This document shows positions 1 through 5,955 of a stretch of DNA of 7,683 nt, piece after piece. Position 1 is the stretch's first letter. The number at the start of each line of letters is the position of its first letter. The position numbers were made by a program, and so were the translations under genes. The stretch is from Candidatus Melainabacteria bacterium (GTDB lineage: Bacteria; Cyanobacteriota; Vampirovibrionia; Obscuribacterales; Obscuribacteraceae). The stretch spans positions 1 through 7,683 of the forward strand of contig PSRH01000086.1 of NCBI GenBank assembly GCA_003175915.1, given 5' to 3'. Below the pieces are notes generated by a model, which was not told the DNA's origin, searched no databases, and was given only the letters and a program-made list of their open reading frames with translations.

Positions 1-65
1 CGCTCACGACCCACTTCAAAAGCCGCTTTGGTAAGGAAGAAAAGTTTCATTATAGGCCGCAACAC
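1..65 (-). CDS. 5' end of an unidentified gene running off the left edge
   Basis: Only the first 21 codons are present. Read on the minus strand, a GTG at 65-63 opens a frame with no stop to the window edge. It begins MLRPIMKLFFLTKAAFEVGR if GTG is read as Met. The start is chosen because a near-perfect Shine-Dalgarno (AGGGAGG, bases 80-74) lies 8 nt upstream of the GTG. An in-frame ATG at 50-48 is the alternative, but it would sit 23 nt from that site. A possible -10 (GATAAT, bases 102-97 on this strand) lies just upstream. The gene would be divergent from lexA. Too little is visible to name a family. A competing plus-strand frame is open from base 3 to a TGA at 120-122 and could instead be the tail of another gene. 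I favour the minus-strand reading because of the ribosome binding site. Confidence 0.45.
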   Translation of the reverse strand, partial: MLRPIMKLFFLTKAAFEVGRE

Positions 66-123
66 TTGAATAACCTCCCTAAACCACCCTTAGCTGATTA
101 TCCAGCAAGACCAAGGAAATGAA

Positions 124-150
124 TTGACTAACCAGGGACAAGGCTACAAT
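124..150 (+). promoter_or_regulatory. Possible weak sigma70-type promoter
   Basis: TTGACT (124-129) and TACAAT (145-150) each match five of six consensus bases, but the spacer is only 15 nt, shorter than the usual 17. If used, transcription would start near base 157 and give lexA a leader of about 215 nt. This is inference from the hexamers only. Confidence 0.25.
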
Positions 151-193
151 TCGACAAATGAACTCTAAAAAGCATGCTCGAGTACTGAACCGA

Positions 194-217
194 CTGCTCT
201 CAGCCTACTTAGAGCAG
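194..217. repeat. 7-bp inverted repeat upstream of lexA
   Basis: CTGCTCT (194-200) and AGAGCAG (211-217) are exact reverse complements separated by 10 nt. The arms could form a short RNA hairpin or a protein-binding dyad. There is no T-tract, so it is not an intrinsic terminator. It lies about 80 bases upstream of the likely lexA promoter. No function can be assigned. Confidence 0.4.
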
Positions 218-293
218 AAAACCCTGGCAGATTATACAACAGCATCAAACAAGGATCGGCAAAGGCCAGAGTTCAAGTCGTTCTGGGCCACTC

Positions 294-322
294 TAGACAA
301 GGATTTAATCTCTTACTATACT
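294..322 (+). promoter_or_regulatory. Likely lexA promoter with a candidate operator over the -10
   Basis: TAGACA (294-299) and TATACT (317-322) are separated by exactly 17 nt and each match five of six sigma70 consensus bases. Transcription would start near base 329, giving a 5' leader of about 44 nt before the ATG at 373. A small dyad, ATAC-TTAC-GTAT (318-329), overlaps the -10 and start site. It resembles the layout of known LexA boxes (short inverted arms around 4 nt) but matches neither the Bacillus nor the cyanobacterial consensus exactly. Autoregulation by LexA is therefore plausible but unproven. Confidence 0.55.
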
Positions 323-372
323 TACGTATGTGTTCCCGGGATCTGCCCCTGCTTGAGAGAAAATCCACGAAT

Positions 373-1017
373 ATGGACAGCAACGAATTACCGGTCAGGC
401 AAAAGGACGTACTCAACTTGATCGCTCAGCTTACTGACGAGAACGGTTATCCTCCCACGCTGGCGGAGCTTGCCAAGGCACTCGGTCTGAAGAACAGGAT
501 GACCGTGCATCAGCACGTAGCCGCCCTCAAAAAAAAGGGCTTCGTGCAGTGGGAACCCGGGCTTAATCGCTCTTTGCGGGTGATCAGCGATAGTCCTTCT
601 AAAGGCAAAACTGTCTTTAAAGAAAAAGAGGAAGCAAAGCCGGCCGGTATTCCTCTGGCTGGCACAATCGCCGCCGGCAGGCCTATCGATGCGATTCAGT
701 CCAGCGAGTACATTGAGATTGATGGCAACCATGCCAAAGAAGGCTGTTTCGCTCTCAAAGTCAAGGGAGACTCGATGATTGAGGAAGGTATCTTCGACGG
801 TGACTACGTGATCATCAAGCCTAACCCTGCACCCCGCAACGGCGAGATTGTTGTGGCCTTGCTCGATGATGGCTCGGCTACCTTGAAAAGGTTCTACAAG
901 GAAAACGGTAAGTTTCGCCTGCAACCAGCCAACAAGGAATACAAGCCAATCGTGCTTGATCAATATGAGGACATTCAGATCCAGGGAACGGTGGTCGCTC
1001 TCTATCGCAAGTTGTAG
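373..1017 (+). CDS. lexA: LexA repressor (SOS regulator, S24 family self-cleaving protein)
   Basis: LexA represses DNA-damage genes until RecA filaments trigger its self-cleavage. The 214-residue product has the full family layout. An N-terminal winged helix covers about residues 1-70, with PPTLAELAKALGL (27-39), TVHQHVAALKKKGF (44-57) and the wing to 70. A linker rich in Lys and Glu runs to about 92. The S24 domain follows, with the Ala101-Gly102 cleavage bond in TIAAGRP, the nucleophile Ser134 in KGDSM and the general base Lys172 in TLKRF. All residues needed for self-cleavage are present, so it should be a true SOS repressor rather than a degenerate one. The ATG at 373 is preferred over an in-frame ATG at 328, which has no ribosome binding site and lies at the predicted transcription start. 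The GAGAGA at 355-360 is only a weak, rather distant Shine-Dalgarno. It is convergent with the next gene. Confidence 0.95.
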   Translation: MDSNELPVRQKDVLNLIAQLTDENGYPPTLAELAKALGLKNRMTVHQHVAALKKKGFVQWEPGLNRSLRVISDSPSKGKTVFKEKEEAKPAGIPLAGTIAAGRPIDAIQSSEYIEIDGNHAKEGCFALKVKGDSMIEEGIFDGDYVIIKPNPAPRNGEIVVALLDDGSATLKRFYKENGKFRLQPANKEYKPIVLDQYEDIQIQGTVVALYRKL

Positions 1018-1029
1018 GTAGGAGTGATT

Positions 1030-2832
1030 TTAGTCCCGGCCGCTAAACAATTGTTTGAAGATCTTGGGTAAGGGATGGGCAGTATCAACCTCGATCGTCT
1101 TTTCATTCTCATAGTTGACCATGCCTGATTTGCCATTGGCCGCCCGCTTGACGAAGCGGACTTCGGTATAGACAACGCGTACTTTGGCGCCGCCCGTTAC
1201 TTTGGAAAATCGCGCCGCCAATTGGGCCGCCTCCCTGATTGTCGTCTGCGGTGGTTCATTTTTGCTGCCGGGCGTTTTGATGAGCACGTGCGAACCACTA
1301 TGTCCCAGAACGTGCAACCAGAGATCGCGAGGCTGGGAGAGTTTGCTCAATAATAAATCATTTTCCTGACGATTGCGGCCGACGTAGATCGCCCATCCAT
1401 CGGAGGAGGTGACGTTGAGCAAGCGAGATTTTTTCCTTTTCTGCGAAGCTGGACTTTCTTTTATTTTTGCTGGAATCGGCCCACTTTGTCCTCGGTTGAG
1501 TGCCCTCAGCCCGGCAATATCGGAGGTAGTTTCGATTGCTTTCAACTTCTCTTGCGCCTTTTCTATTCTCGATTCGGTGTCCTGCCACGCCAGCTCAGCG
1601 GTTCGTTGGCGATTTCTCACCTTGGCAAATTGACGGTAGTAGTTTTGAGCGTTTTGCGATGCCGTGAGATTGTTATTCAAGGGAATGACGATCTCCTCCA
1701 GAGCTTCGCTAAAAATGTTCTGGCAGACAAGTTCCAGCTGTCCTGAGGAAATGGTATGGAGATTGGCCAGAATCAAATCCCCGCATAGCTTGGACTTTTC
1801 CAGGCTGGCGCCATTCTCGCGACCCTGGGAAATGGCCTGCCAGCGAGTCTTAAGCTTTTCGATTTCGGTTTGGGCTTCTTTGAGCATGCGCTCCTTCGTT
1901 TGCCGGAAGACTTCACCTGCCTCCTTAGCGCTGTAGAATTGTTCGACCAGATCATTCACCGCCGGCAGTATTAACCATTGGTCCGATGCCTTTGCCTCAT
2001 CGGCAAGATCCAAAACGGTATACCTGGACAGATCCGACCTCATTGCCGGCTTGAACTGGCTGTCACCTTGAATTCTCTCAAGACAACTCCAGAGGCGTTC
2101 CTCCATTAGTTGCCGGCTTTGCCCGACAGCATCCTTGCGTACTGCCTCGATTATTTCCCCAGCCAGGTTTTTACCAAGGCCGGAATAATTTGAAGCCAGC
2201 CATTTTTCCAGAGAGTCTTCGAGAGAGGCGGGAGGATCTAAAGCCGTCAATTCGAAAGCCGACCAGCGTTGGCTAAATTCTTCTTTTTTCAGGGTGAATA
2301 TACTGGGCCGCTCTTGCCCGGGCGGACGGGCATATTTCAAGCCTGGCTGAATTTGGCGAAAGCGACTCATCTCACTATTGACCAGGTGAGAGGCAGCAAT
2401 TATTTTTTGATCGCTGCGTTCCCAAAAAATCAAATTGCTGTGCCGCCCCATTATTTCTGCGCTCAGGGTCTTAAGGGTTGCCCTACCGACTTCGTCTAAA
2501 CAAGAAAAGATCAAATCGACTATGCGTTCTCCCGGCAATTGCTCGATCCCGACGAGAGTGGCTCCGTAGAGCGCCTTTTTCAGAATTGTGGCAAAGCTCG
2601 TGCGCATCTCGTTGCCGGATGTTTTCCGATCGGTGGACGTTCTCACCATGGATAATCGTCCATAAATCGGATGCGCCGATAGGCGAAATTGGCTGGCGCC
2701 ACTTTTAGCACGAAAGGAGAGAATTAGTTCGTCACGACCGAACTGACAGACTCCATCTACTTTCCGGTTGATGATAAGCGGCTGAGACTCAGCGAGAACT
2801 GCTCTCATGGTAAGCGCATCGAATGGTTGCAT
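1030..2832 (-). CDS. rqcH: NFACT/RqcH-family ribosome quality-control protein (formerly fibronectin-binding protein A-like)
   Basis: NFACT proteins (RqcH, Rqc2/NEMF) bind stalled 50S-peptidyl-tRNA complexes and recruit tRNA-Ala to add C-terminal alanine tails. The 600-residue product has the family order. NFACT-N starts at PFDALTMRAVL (3-13) and includes AEIMGRHSNLI (125-135). A helical middle runs from about 200, including a coiled-coil-like stretch (about 300-335 and 400-435) around the SQNAQNYYRQFAK motif (392-404). The C-terminal NFACT-R/DUF814 domain (about 472-595) carries DGWAIYVGRNRQENDLL (478-494), DLWLHVLGHSGSHVLIK (503-519) and a final GMVNYENEKTIEV (570-582). Length is typical. 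The Asp-Arg pair that I recall as critical in NFACT-N seems to be Glu102-Arg103 here. The ATG start fits the family N-terminus; its ribosome binding site is weak. The gene is divergent from gmk. The symbol is by family and the exact activity is inferred. Confidence 0.88.
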   Translation of the reverse strand: MQPFDALTMRAVLAESQPLIINRKVDGVCQFGRDELILSFRAKSGASQFRLSAHPIYGRLSMVRTSTDRKTSGNEMRTSFATILKKALYGATLVGIEQLPGERIVDLIFSCLDEVGRATLKTLSAEIMGRHSNLIFWERSDQKIIAASHLVNSEMSRFRQIQPGLKYARPPGQERPSIFTLKKEEFSQRWSAFELTALDPPASLEDSLEKWLASNYSGLGKNLAGEIIEAVRKDAVGQSRQLMEERLWSCLERIQGDSQFKPAMRSDLSRYTVLDLADEAKASDQWLILPAVNDLVEQFYSAKEAGEVFRQTKERMLKEAQTEIEKLKTRWQAISQGRENGASLEKSKLCGDLILANLHTISSGQLELVCQNIFSEALEEIVIPLNNNLTASQNAQNYYRQFAKVRNRQRTAELAWQDTESRIEKAQEKLKAIETTSDIAGLRALNRGQSGPIPAKIKESPASQKRKKSRLLNVTSSDGWAIYVGRNRQENDLLLSKLSQPRDLWLHVLGHSGSHVLIKTPGSKNEPPQTTIREAAQLAARFSKVTGGAKVRVVYTEVRFVKRAANGKSGMVNYENEKTIEVDTAHPLPKIFKQLFSGRD

Positions 2833-3006
2833 GGCTTTACTCAGTCGGGTTTAATAGAGACAATTTAGCAAATATACATGCCGATATGAACCTTGGCACT
2901 ATCTTATCCAACCTTTCCACTGGTAAGACAATTGACCAGGCAGCATCGTTGTATGCAAGTGCGTGAAATCCATTGGCGTAAGAAGGACTTAGACAGCCGC
3001 TCTGAC

Positions 3007-3615
3007 ATGGTGCTAAAGAAGCAAACGCAAGGCAAGTTGCTGGTCATTACCGGCCCATCGGGGGTGGGCAAGGGTACGCTTGTGCAAAGATTATTGGCCG
3101 AAGTAGCGGGCATCAAGAAATCAGTATCCGTGACAACGCGGAGCGCCAGGCCGCATGAAGTCGACGGCATCGATTACTTCTTTAAAAGCACAGAGCAATT
3201 CATGAACATGGTGAAGGAGCATCAGTTCATGGAATGGGCAGAATTCGCCGGCAATCTTTACGGCACCCCCAAGCAATGGGTAATGGAAGAGCTGGGCGCC
3301 GGTTTCGATGTCATCCTGGAAATTGAGGTACAGGGCGCCAAGCAGATCCGCCAGGGGCACCCACAAGCCGTTTTGATCTTCCTGTCACCACCATCTTTTG
3401 AGGCCCTCAAGGATAGGCTCGAGAAAAGGGCGACAGAGCCGCCAGATAAACTGGCCATAAGACTTGCCAAAGCCGAACAAGAAATGAAAGAAAAATCGCT
3501 CTTTCAATATGAAGTTGTTAACGACAACATAGATGAAGCTGTCAATAAATTGCGCGATATCGTATATTCTGAAAGAGAAGAAAAAGCACGCGGAGGCAAT
3601 AGACTCGCGAAATGA
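3007..3615 (+). CDS. gmk: Guanylate kinase
   Basis: Gmk phosphorylates GMP to GDP with ATP in the cytoplasm and is essential for GTP supply. The 202-residue product shows the P-loop GPSGVGKGT (16-24), the GMP-binding stretch VTTRSARPHEVDGIDYFF (42-59), GNLYGTP (82-88), the core strand ILEIEVQGAKQI (103-114) and a lid region followed by RLAKAEQEM (152-160), then VVNDNIDEAVNKL near the C-terminus. All are standard. The frame is open upstream as far as a TTG at 2893 with another ATG at 2953, but family proteins start about 10-15 residues before the P-loop, so ATG 3007 fits length best. Its best Shine-Dalgarno-like sequence (AAGGA, 2983-2987) is 19 nt away, so the start is not certain. It overlaps rpoZ by ATGA, which implies translational coupling. 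I found no convincing promoter in 2833-3006. Confidence 0.94.
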   Translation: MVLKKQTQGKLLVITGPSGVGKGTLVQRLLAEVAGIKKSVSVTTRSARPHEVDGIDYFFKSTEQFMNMVKEHQFMEWAEFAGNLYGTPKQWVMEELGAGFDVILEIEVQGAKQIRQGHPQAVLIFLSPPSFEALKDRLEKRATEPPDKLAIRLAKAEQEMKEKSLFQYEVVNDNIDEAVNKLRDIVYSEREEKARGGNRLAK

Positions 3616-3824
3616 GTACTACAAGAATTCTTGATCAGCTCCTGGACAATCATCCCAACCGCTACGAACTTGTTTTGAAAGTCTCCCAAAGAGCCAAACA
3701 GATCAAGAACGAGACACGCGAGCAACACAAGGCGACCAACGCCGTTATTCAAGCGCTTCAAATGGTAGCTGCGGAAGGGGATGGCACAATTCTCATCTCT
3801 CCATCCGGCTATTTGACCTACTGA
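3612..3824 (+). CDS. rpoZ: DNA-directed RNA polymerase omega subunit
   Basis: Omega binds the beta' subunit and helps assemble and stabilise RNA polymerase. The 70-residue product has the recognisable omega core NRYELVLKVSQRAKQI (16-31), followed by a helix with the VIQALQMVA element (45-53). It ends in a short tail, ILISPSGYLTY. The small size suits a minimal omega. The strongest support is context: the gene directly follows gmk with a 4-base ATGA overlap, the widespread gmk-rpoZ pairing. A GGAGG at 3592-3596 lies 15 nt before the start, within the gmk coding region. Coupled translation probably assists initiation. Sequence similarity alone would give moderate confidence because omega is short and variable. 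Confidence 0.85.
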   Translation: MSTTRILDQLLDNHPNRYELVLKVSQRAKQIKNETREQHKATNAVIQALQMVAAEGDGTILISPSGYLTY

Positions 3825-3839
3825 GCGAAAAAAAGAATT

Positions 3840-3889
3840 GTAGGGGCGATGCCGTGCCTCGCCCGGGCTGGGCATGGCCCAGCCCCTAC
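3840..3889. repeat. Double-hairpin palindromic element (REP/MITE-like)
   Basis: The outer arms GTAGGGGC (3840-3847) and GCCCCTAC (3882-3889) are exact complements. Inside are two adjacent hairpins. The first pairs 3844-3852 with 3856-3864 (one mismatch, 3-nt loop). The second pairs GGGCTGGGC (3865-3873) perfectly with GCCCAGCCC (3877-3885) around a 3-nt loop. The whole can fold as a cloverleaf or cruciform. GC content is far above its surroundings. Similar TAGGGGC-bounded palindromes are, from memory, common interspersed repeats in cyanobacterial-type genomes. On the minus strand the structure is followed, after 5 nt, by seven Ts (3834-3828), so it could also terminate transcripts coming from dusB. 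Only one copy is present in the window. Confidence 0.75.
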
Positions 3890-3899
3890 CTTGGCAACC

Positions 3900-3916
3900 G
3901 CCTCAGTGGGGCTTTT
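3900..3916 (+). terminator. Weak candidate intrinsic terminator after rpoZ
   Basis: GCCTC (3900-3904) can pair with GGGGC (3908-3912) including one G-T wobble around a 3-nt loop, followed by TTTT (3913-3916). The stem is only 5 bp and the T-run is short. It lies 75 bases after the rpoZ stop, beyond the palindromic element. Either structure might end the gmk-rpoZ transcript. Confidence 0.3.
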
Positions 3917-4101
3917 CCCAGTTGCATTTTTAGGGCCCTTATCTTAATATTTTCGCAAGATTGTTGTTTTGGCGAGGCGGACAAAGCTTGGACGTCGTCT
4001 ATTTTGCCATCATGGCCCTAATGTTTTTATGGTTGATCGACTCGTGGCATTGTCGATTCTTCTGGACGTCCATTCTGCTGTTCGGCGACTGGTCCGAGGG
4101 C

Positions 4102-5190
4102 CTAGACGTTAACTGGGGCTTTGAGATCTTCTGTTATTGGGCTTTCCCAGCCTGCTGGCTCTTTGCCTTCTGCGAAATCTATATTCTCTACTTCCGCTAA
4201 AAACGAGCTGAGTCCAGCCTGGCCAGCCACTTTTAAGGCGAGCTCGCCGAGGATTTCTTTGATCTCCTCCACTTTTGTCACTTGCGTCAATCTGGCTCGA
4301 AACGGGGCGCTGCCAGGAATACCTTTCGTGTAATGCGTCAGGTGGCGGCGCGACTCGTTAGTCCCGACTCGCAAGCCTTTATAGCGAATCAGTCCGAGAG
4401 CGTGCCCGTAGGCCAAGGCAAGTCTTTCTACCTCGGTCGGCGCTTCAGGCAGGCAGCCGCGCTCAAGATATTCGTCTATTTGGGCAATCAGCCATGGGTT
4501 GCCTAAAGTGCCTCTGGCGACAGCGACGCCATCGCAACCGGTCTCCTCCAGGAGGCGCATGGCGTCCTCTGCTTCAAAGACATCACCATTGCCGAATACA
4601 GGTATGGACAAATTGCGTTTCACGCCTGCGATGGCGCCCCAATCCGCCTGCCCAGAATAAAGCTGCTGGCGCGTACGCCCGTGCACTGTTACGGCACAGA
4701 CACCTGCTGCTTCCAGCATTTGACCGAACTGGACGGCGTTGCGATTTTGGTCGTCCCAACCGAGTCTGAATTTGACCGTAAGGGGAATCTGGATTGCCTC
4801 TTTGACGGCAACGACGATCTCACGGGCCAGCTCCGGCTCTCGCATAAGGGCACAGCCATCCTTGCCTTTGGTGATTTTTGGCACCGGGCAACCCATATTG
4901 ATATCGATAAAGTCTGCCCCTTTGGCCTCCGCCATTTGGGCAGCCTGAGCCATAACATCCGGTTCATGGCCGAAAATTTGAATGCCAATCGGTCGCTCAT
5001 CACTAGCCAGGTCCATGAGCCTGGTTTCCGGCCGATGCATCAAAGCGCGGGAAGAGACCATCTCCGTCGCTAACATACAGTGCTTGTCCACGCGCCGGAC
5101 GATGTGGCGAAAGACAAGGTCCGTGACCCCGGCCATAGGAGGCACATAGACGCGGCTTTTCAAAGATAAATTGCCAATATTGATCGGCAT
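4102..5190 (-). CDS. dusB: tRNA-dihydrouridine synthase, DusB type
   Basis: Dus enzymes use FMN and NADPH to reduce specific uridines in the tRNA D-loop; E. coli DusB acts at position 17. The 362-residue product shows the FMN-barrel start PPMAGVTD (17-24), DINMGCPVPKI (96-106) with the catalytic Cys at 101, VKFRLGW (139-145), VTVHGRTRQQLYSG (168-181), FGNGDV (199-204) and GVAVARGTLGNPWLI (221-235). The C-terminal helical tRNA-binding domain carries HYTKGIPGSAPFR (286-298). It is slightly longer than typical because of an acidic, low-complexity tail (about 332-362). ATG 5190 is preferred over a TTG three codons upstream; both have weak ribosome binding sites. A TATATA (5235-5240) could serve as -10 for this gene or for the divergent operon. 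No T-tract terminator lies close to the stop; the palindrome at 3840-3889 is the nearest candidate. Confidence 0.94.
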   Translation of the reverse strand: MPINIGNLSLKSRVYVPPMAGVTDLVFRHIVRRVDKHCMLATEMVSSRALMHRPETRLMDLASDERPIGIQIFGHEPDVMAQAAQMAEAKGADFIDINMGCPVPKITKGKDGCALMREPELAREIVVAVKEAIQIPLTVKFRLGWDDQNRNAVQFGQMLEAAGVCAVTVHGRTRQQLYSGQADWGAIAGVKRNLSIPVFGNGDVFEAEDAMRLLEETGCDGVAVARGTLGNPWLIAQIDEYLERGCLPEAPTEVERLALAYGHALGLIRYKGLRVGTNESRRHLTHYTKGIPGSAPFRARLTQVTKVEEIKEILGELALKVAGQAGLSSFLAEVENIDFAEGKEPAGWESPITEDLKAPVNV

Positions 5191-5280
5191 CGCGCTCAAG
5201 CTAATCAGGGACGTTACGTTTCCTAAGTTTACGTTATATAGTTGCCTTGGTGGATGCGCAATCTAGAAATGGCGGTCTGG
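5191..5280. promoter_or_regulatory. Divergent promoter region between dusB and the larC operon
   Basis: This short gap must hold promoters for both directions. It contains an AT-rich TATATA (5235-5240) that could act as -10 on either strand. It also has three close copies of ACGTT at 5211-5215, 5216-5220 and 5231-5235. No -35 element with good consensus and spacing is visible, so the exact promoters cannot be called. Confidence 0.35.
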
Positions 5281-5955
5281 ATGAAACAAATATGGCAAAA
5301 ATTCCGGCTTAACTGGCAGCTTTTGCTCCTTGCCGTGCTGTTCCTGCTCCTTTTCGGACAAGCAACGGTGCGCAGTGAAGAGGAATACCCTACTGTTAGA
5401 GGTACAGTTACTGACGAGAACCTGAAGCCACTGGCGGGTGTCGGGGTAAAGCTTATCAGTAAAGATGCTTCAGTCAACCTTTCGACTACTACCAAAGGCA
5501 CCGGTCAATTCATATTGCCTCATAAGCCATGCAAATCTTTATGCCTGGAAGTGAGCCCCCGCAAAGGTTCCTCGCTTGCCACAGCCCGGATCGAGAATAT
5601 TCCCGGGGAAGAAAGCCGGCGGATTGTTGTGGAATTGCAACGCGGATGTGAAATTCATGGACGGGTCGTACATGAAAATAAGGGGCTAAAGGGGCTTTCC
5701 GTCTCGGTCACTGCCGCCAGCGAAAACCACAAGCACGAAAAACTTGTGCACGGCGGAGGCCGAACTAAGACTGGTCGCGATGGTACTTTTCAGTTGATTT
5801 TGACTCCCGGCATGAAAACCTTGAGCATTGCCAACGAACGCTATGAGGATCTAACCCCCTCCTATGCGCGCAAACTGACGGTTGAAACCGACGGTATCAT
5901 CCCTGATATCGAACTGCCCTTAAAACACAAGCCCAAAATCGGAAGTCAAGAATGA
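5281..5955 (+). CDS. Secreted protein with two carboxypeptidase-regulatory-like (beta-sandwich) repeats
   Basis: The 224-residue product starts with a signal peptide or membrane anchor: basic residues at 2-9 (MKQIWQKFR), then a hydrophobic core LLLLAVLFLLLFGQA (14-28), with cleavage plausible before TVRSEE. The mature part has two Ig-like repeats of the carboxypeptidase regulatory-like type. Repeat one opens with VRGTVTDENLKPLAGVGVKL (39-58) and includes GTGQFILP. Repeat two opens with IHGRVVHENKGLKGLSVSV (125-143) and includes GRDGTFQLILTPG (165-177). No catalytic motif is visible; such domains usually support binding or scaffolding at the cell surface. In-frame starts at 5242 (TTG), 5254 and 5269 exist. 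ATG 5281 is chosen because it gives the cleanest signal peptide and has GGCGG (5271-5275) 5 nt upstream. Its stop overlaps larC by ATGA, so the two are translationally coupled. The precise role is unknown. Confidence 0.75.
   Translation: MKQIWQKFRLNWQLLLLAVLFLLLFGQATVRSEEEYPTVRGTVTDENLKPLAGVGVKLISKDASVNLSTTTKGTGQFILPHKPCKSLCLEVSPRKGSSLATARIENIPGEESRRIVVELQRGCEIHGRVVHENKGLKGLSVSVTAASENHKHEKLVHGGGRTKTGRDGTFQLILTPGMKTLSIANERYEDLTPSYARKLTVETDGIIPDIELPLKHKPKIGSQE

Larger units (their letters stand above)
66..372. other. Intergenic leader region between the left-edge gene and lexA
   Basis: This stretch of about 300 bases has no convincing gene. It contains a possible weak promoter (124-150), a 7-bp inverted repeat (194-217) and a good promoter just before lexA (294-322). 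An 87-codon ORF at 158-421 runs through it but has no ribosome binding site, crosses the lexA promoter and overlaps lexA in another frame, so I do not count it as a gene. The region presumably separates divergent promoters for the left-edge gene and lexA. Confidence 0.5.

Noticed and set aside
158..421. 87-codon plus-strand ORF upstream of lexA
   Set aside because: It has no ribosome binding site, spans the inverted repeat and the best lexA promoter, and overlaps the lexA start in another frame. The peptide matches no family I know.
388..963. 191-codon minus-strand ORF inside lexA
   Set aside because: It lies wholly antisense to a clearly identified LexA and its peptide has no recognisable domain, so it is a shadow frame.
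2893..3006. N-terminal extension of guanylate kinase from TTG 2893 or ATG 2953
   Set aside because: It would add 18-38 residues not seen in the family before the P-loop; the length from ATG 3007 is normal. The weak ribosome binding site leaves slight doubt.
2838..3006. Promoter for gmk and the NFACT gene
   Set aside because: TTGGCA (2893-2898) and TTGACC (2932-2937) look like -35 boxes, but neither has a -10 at a suitable distance. No pair was good enough to call on either strand.
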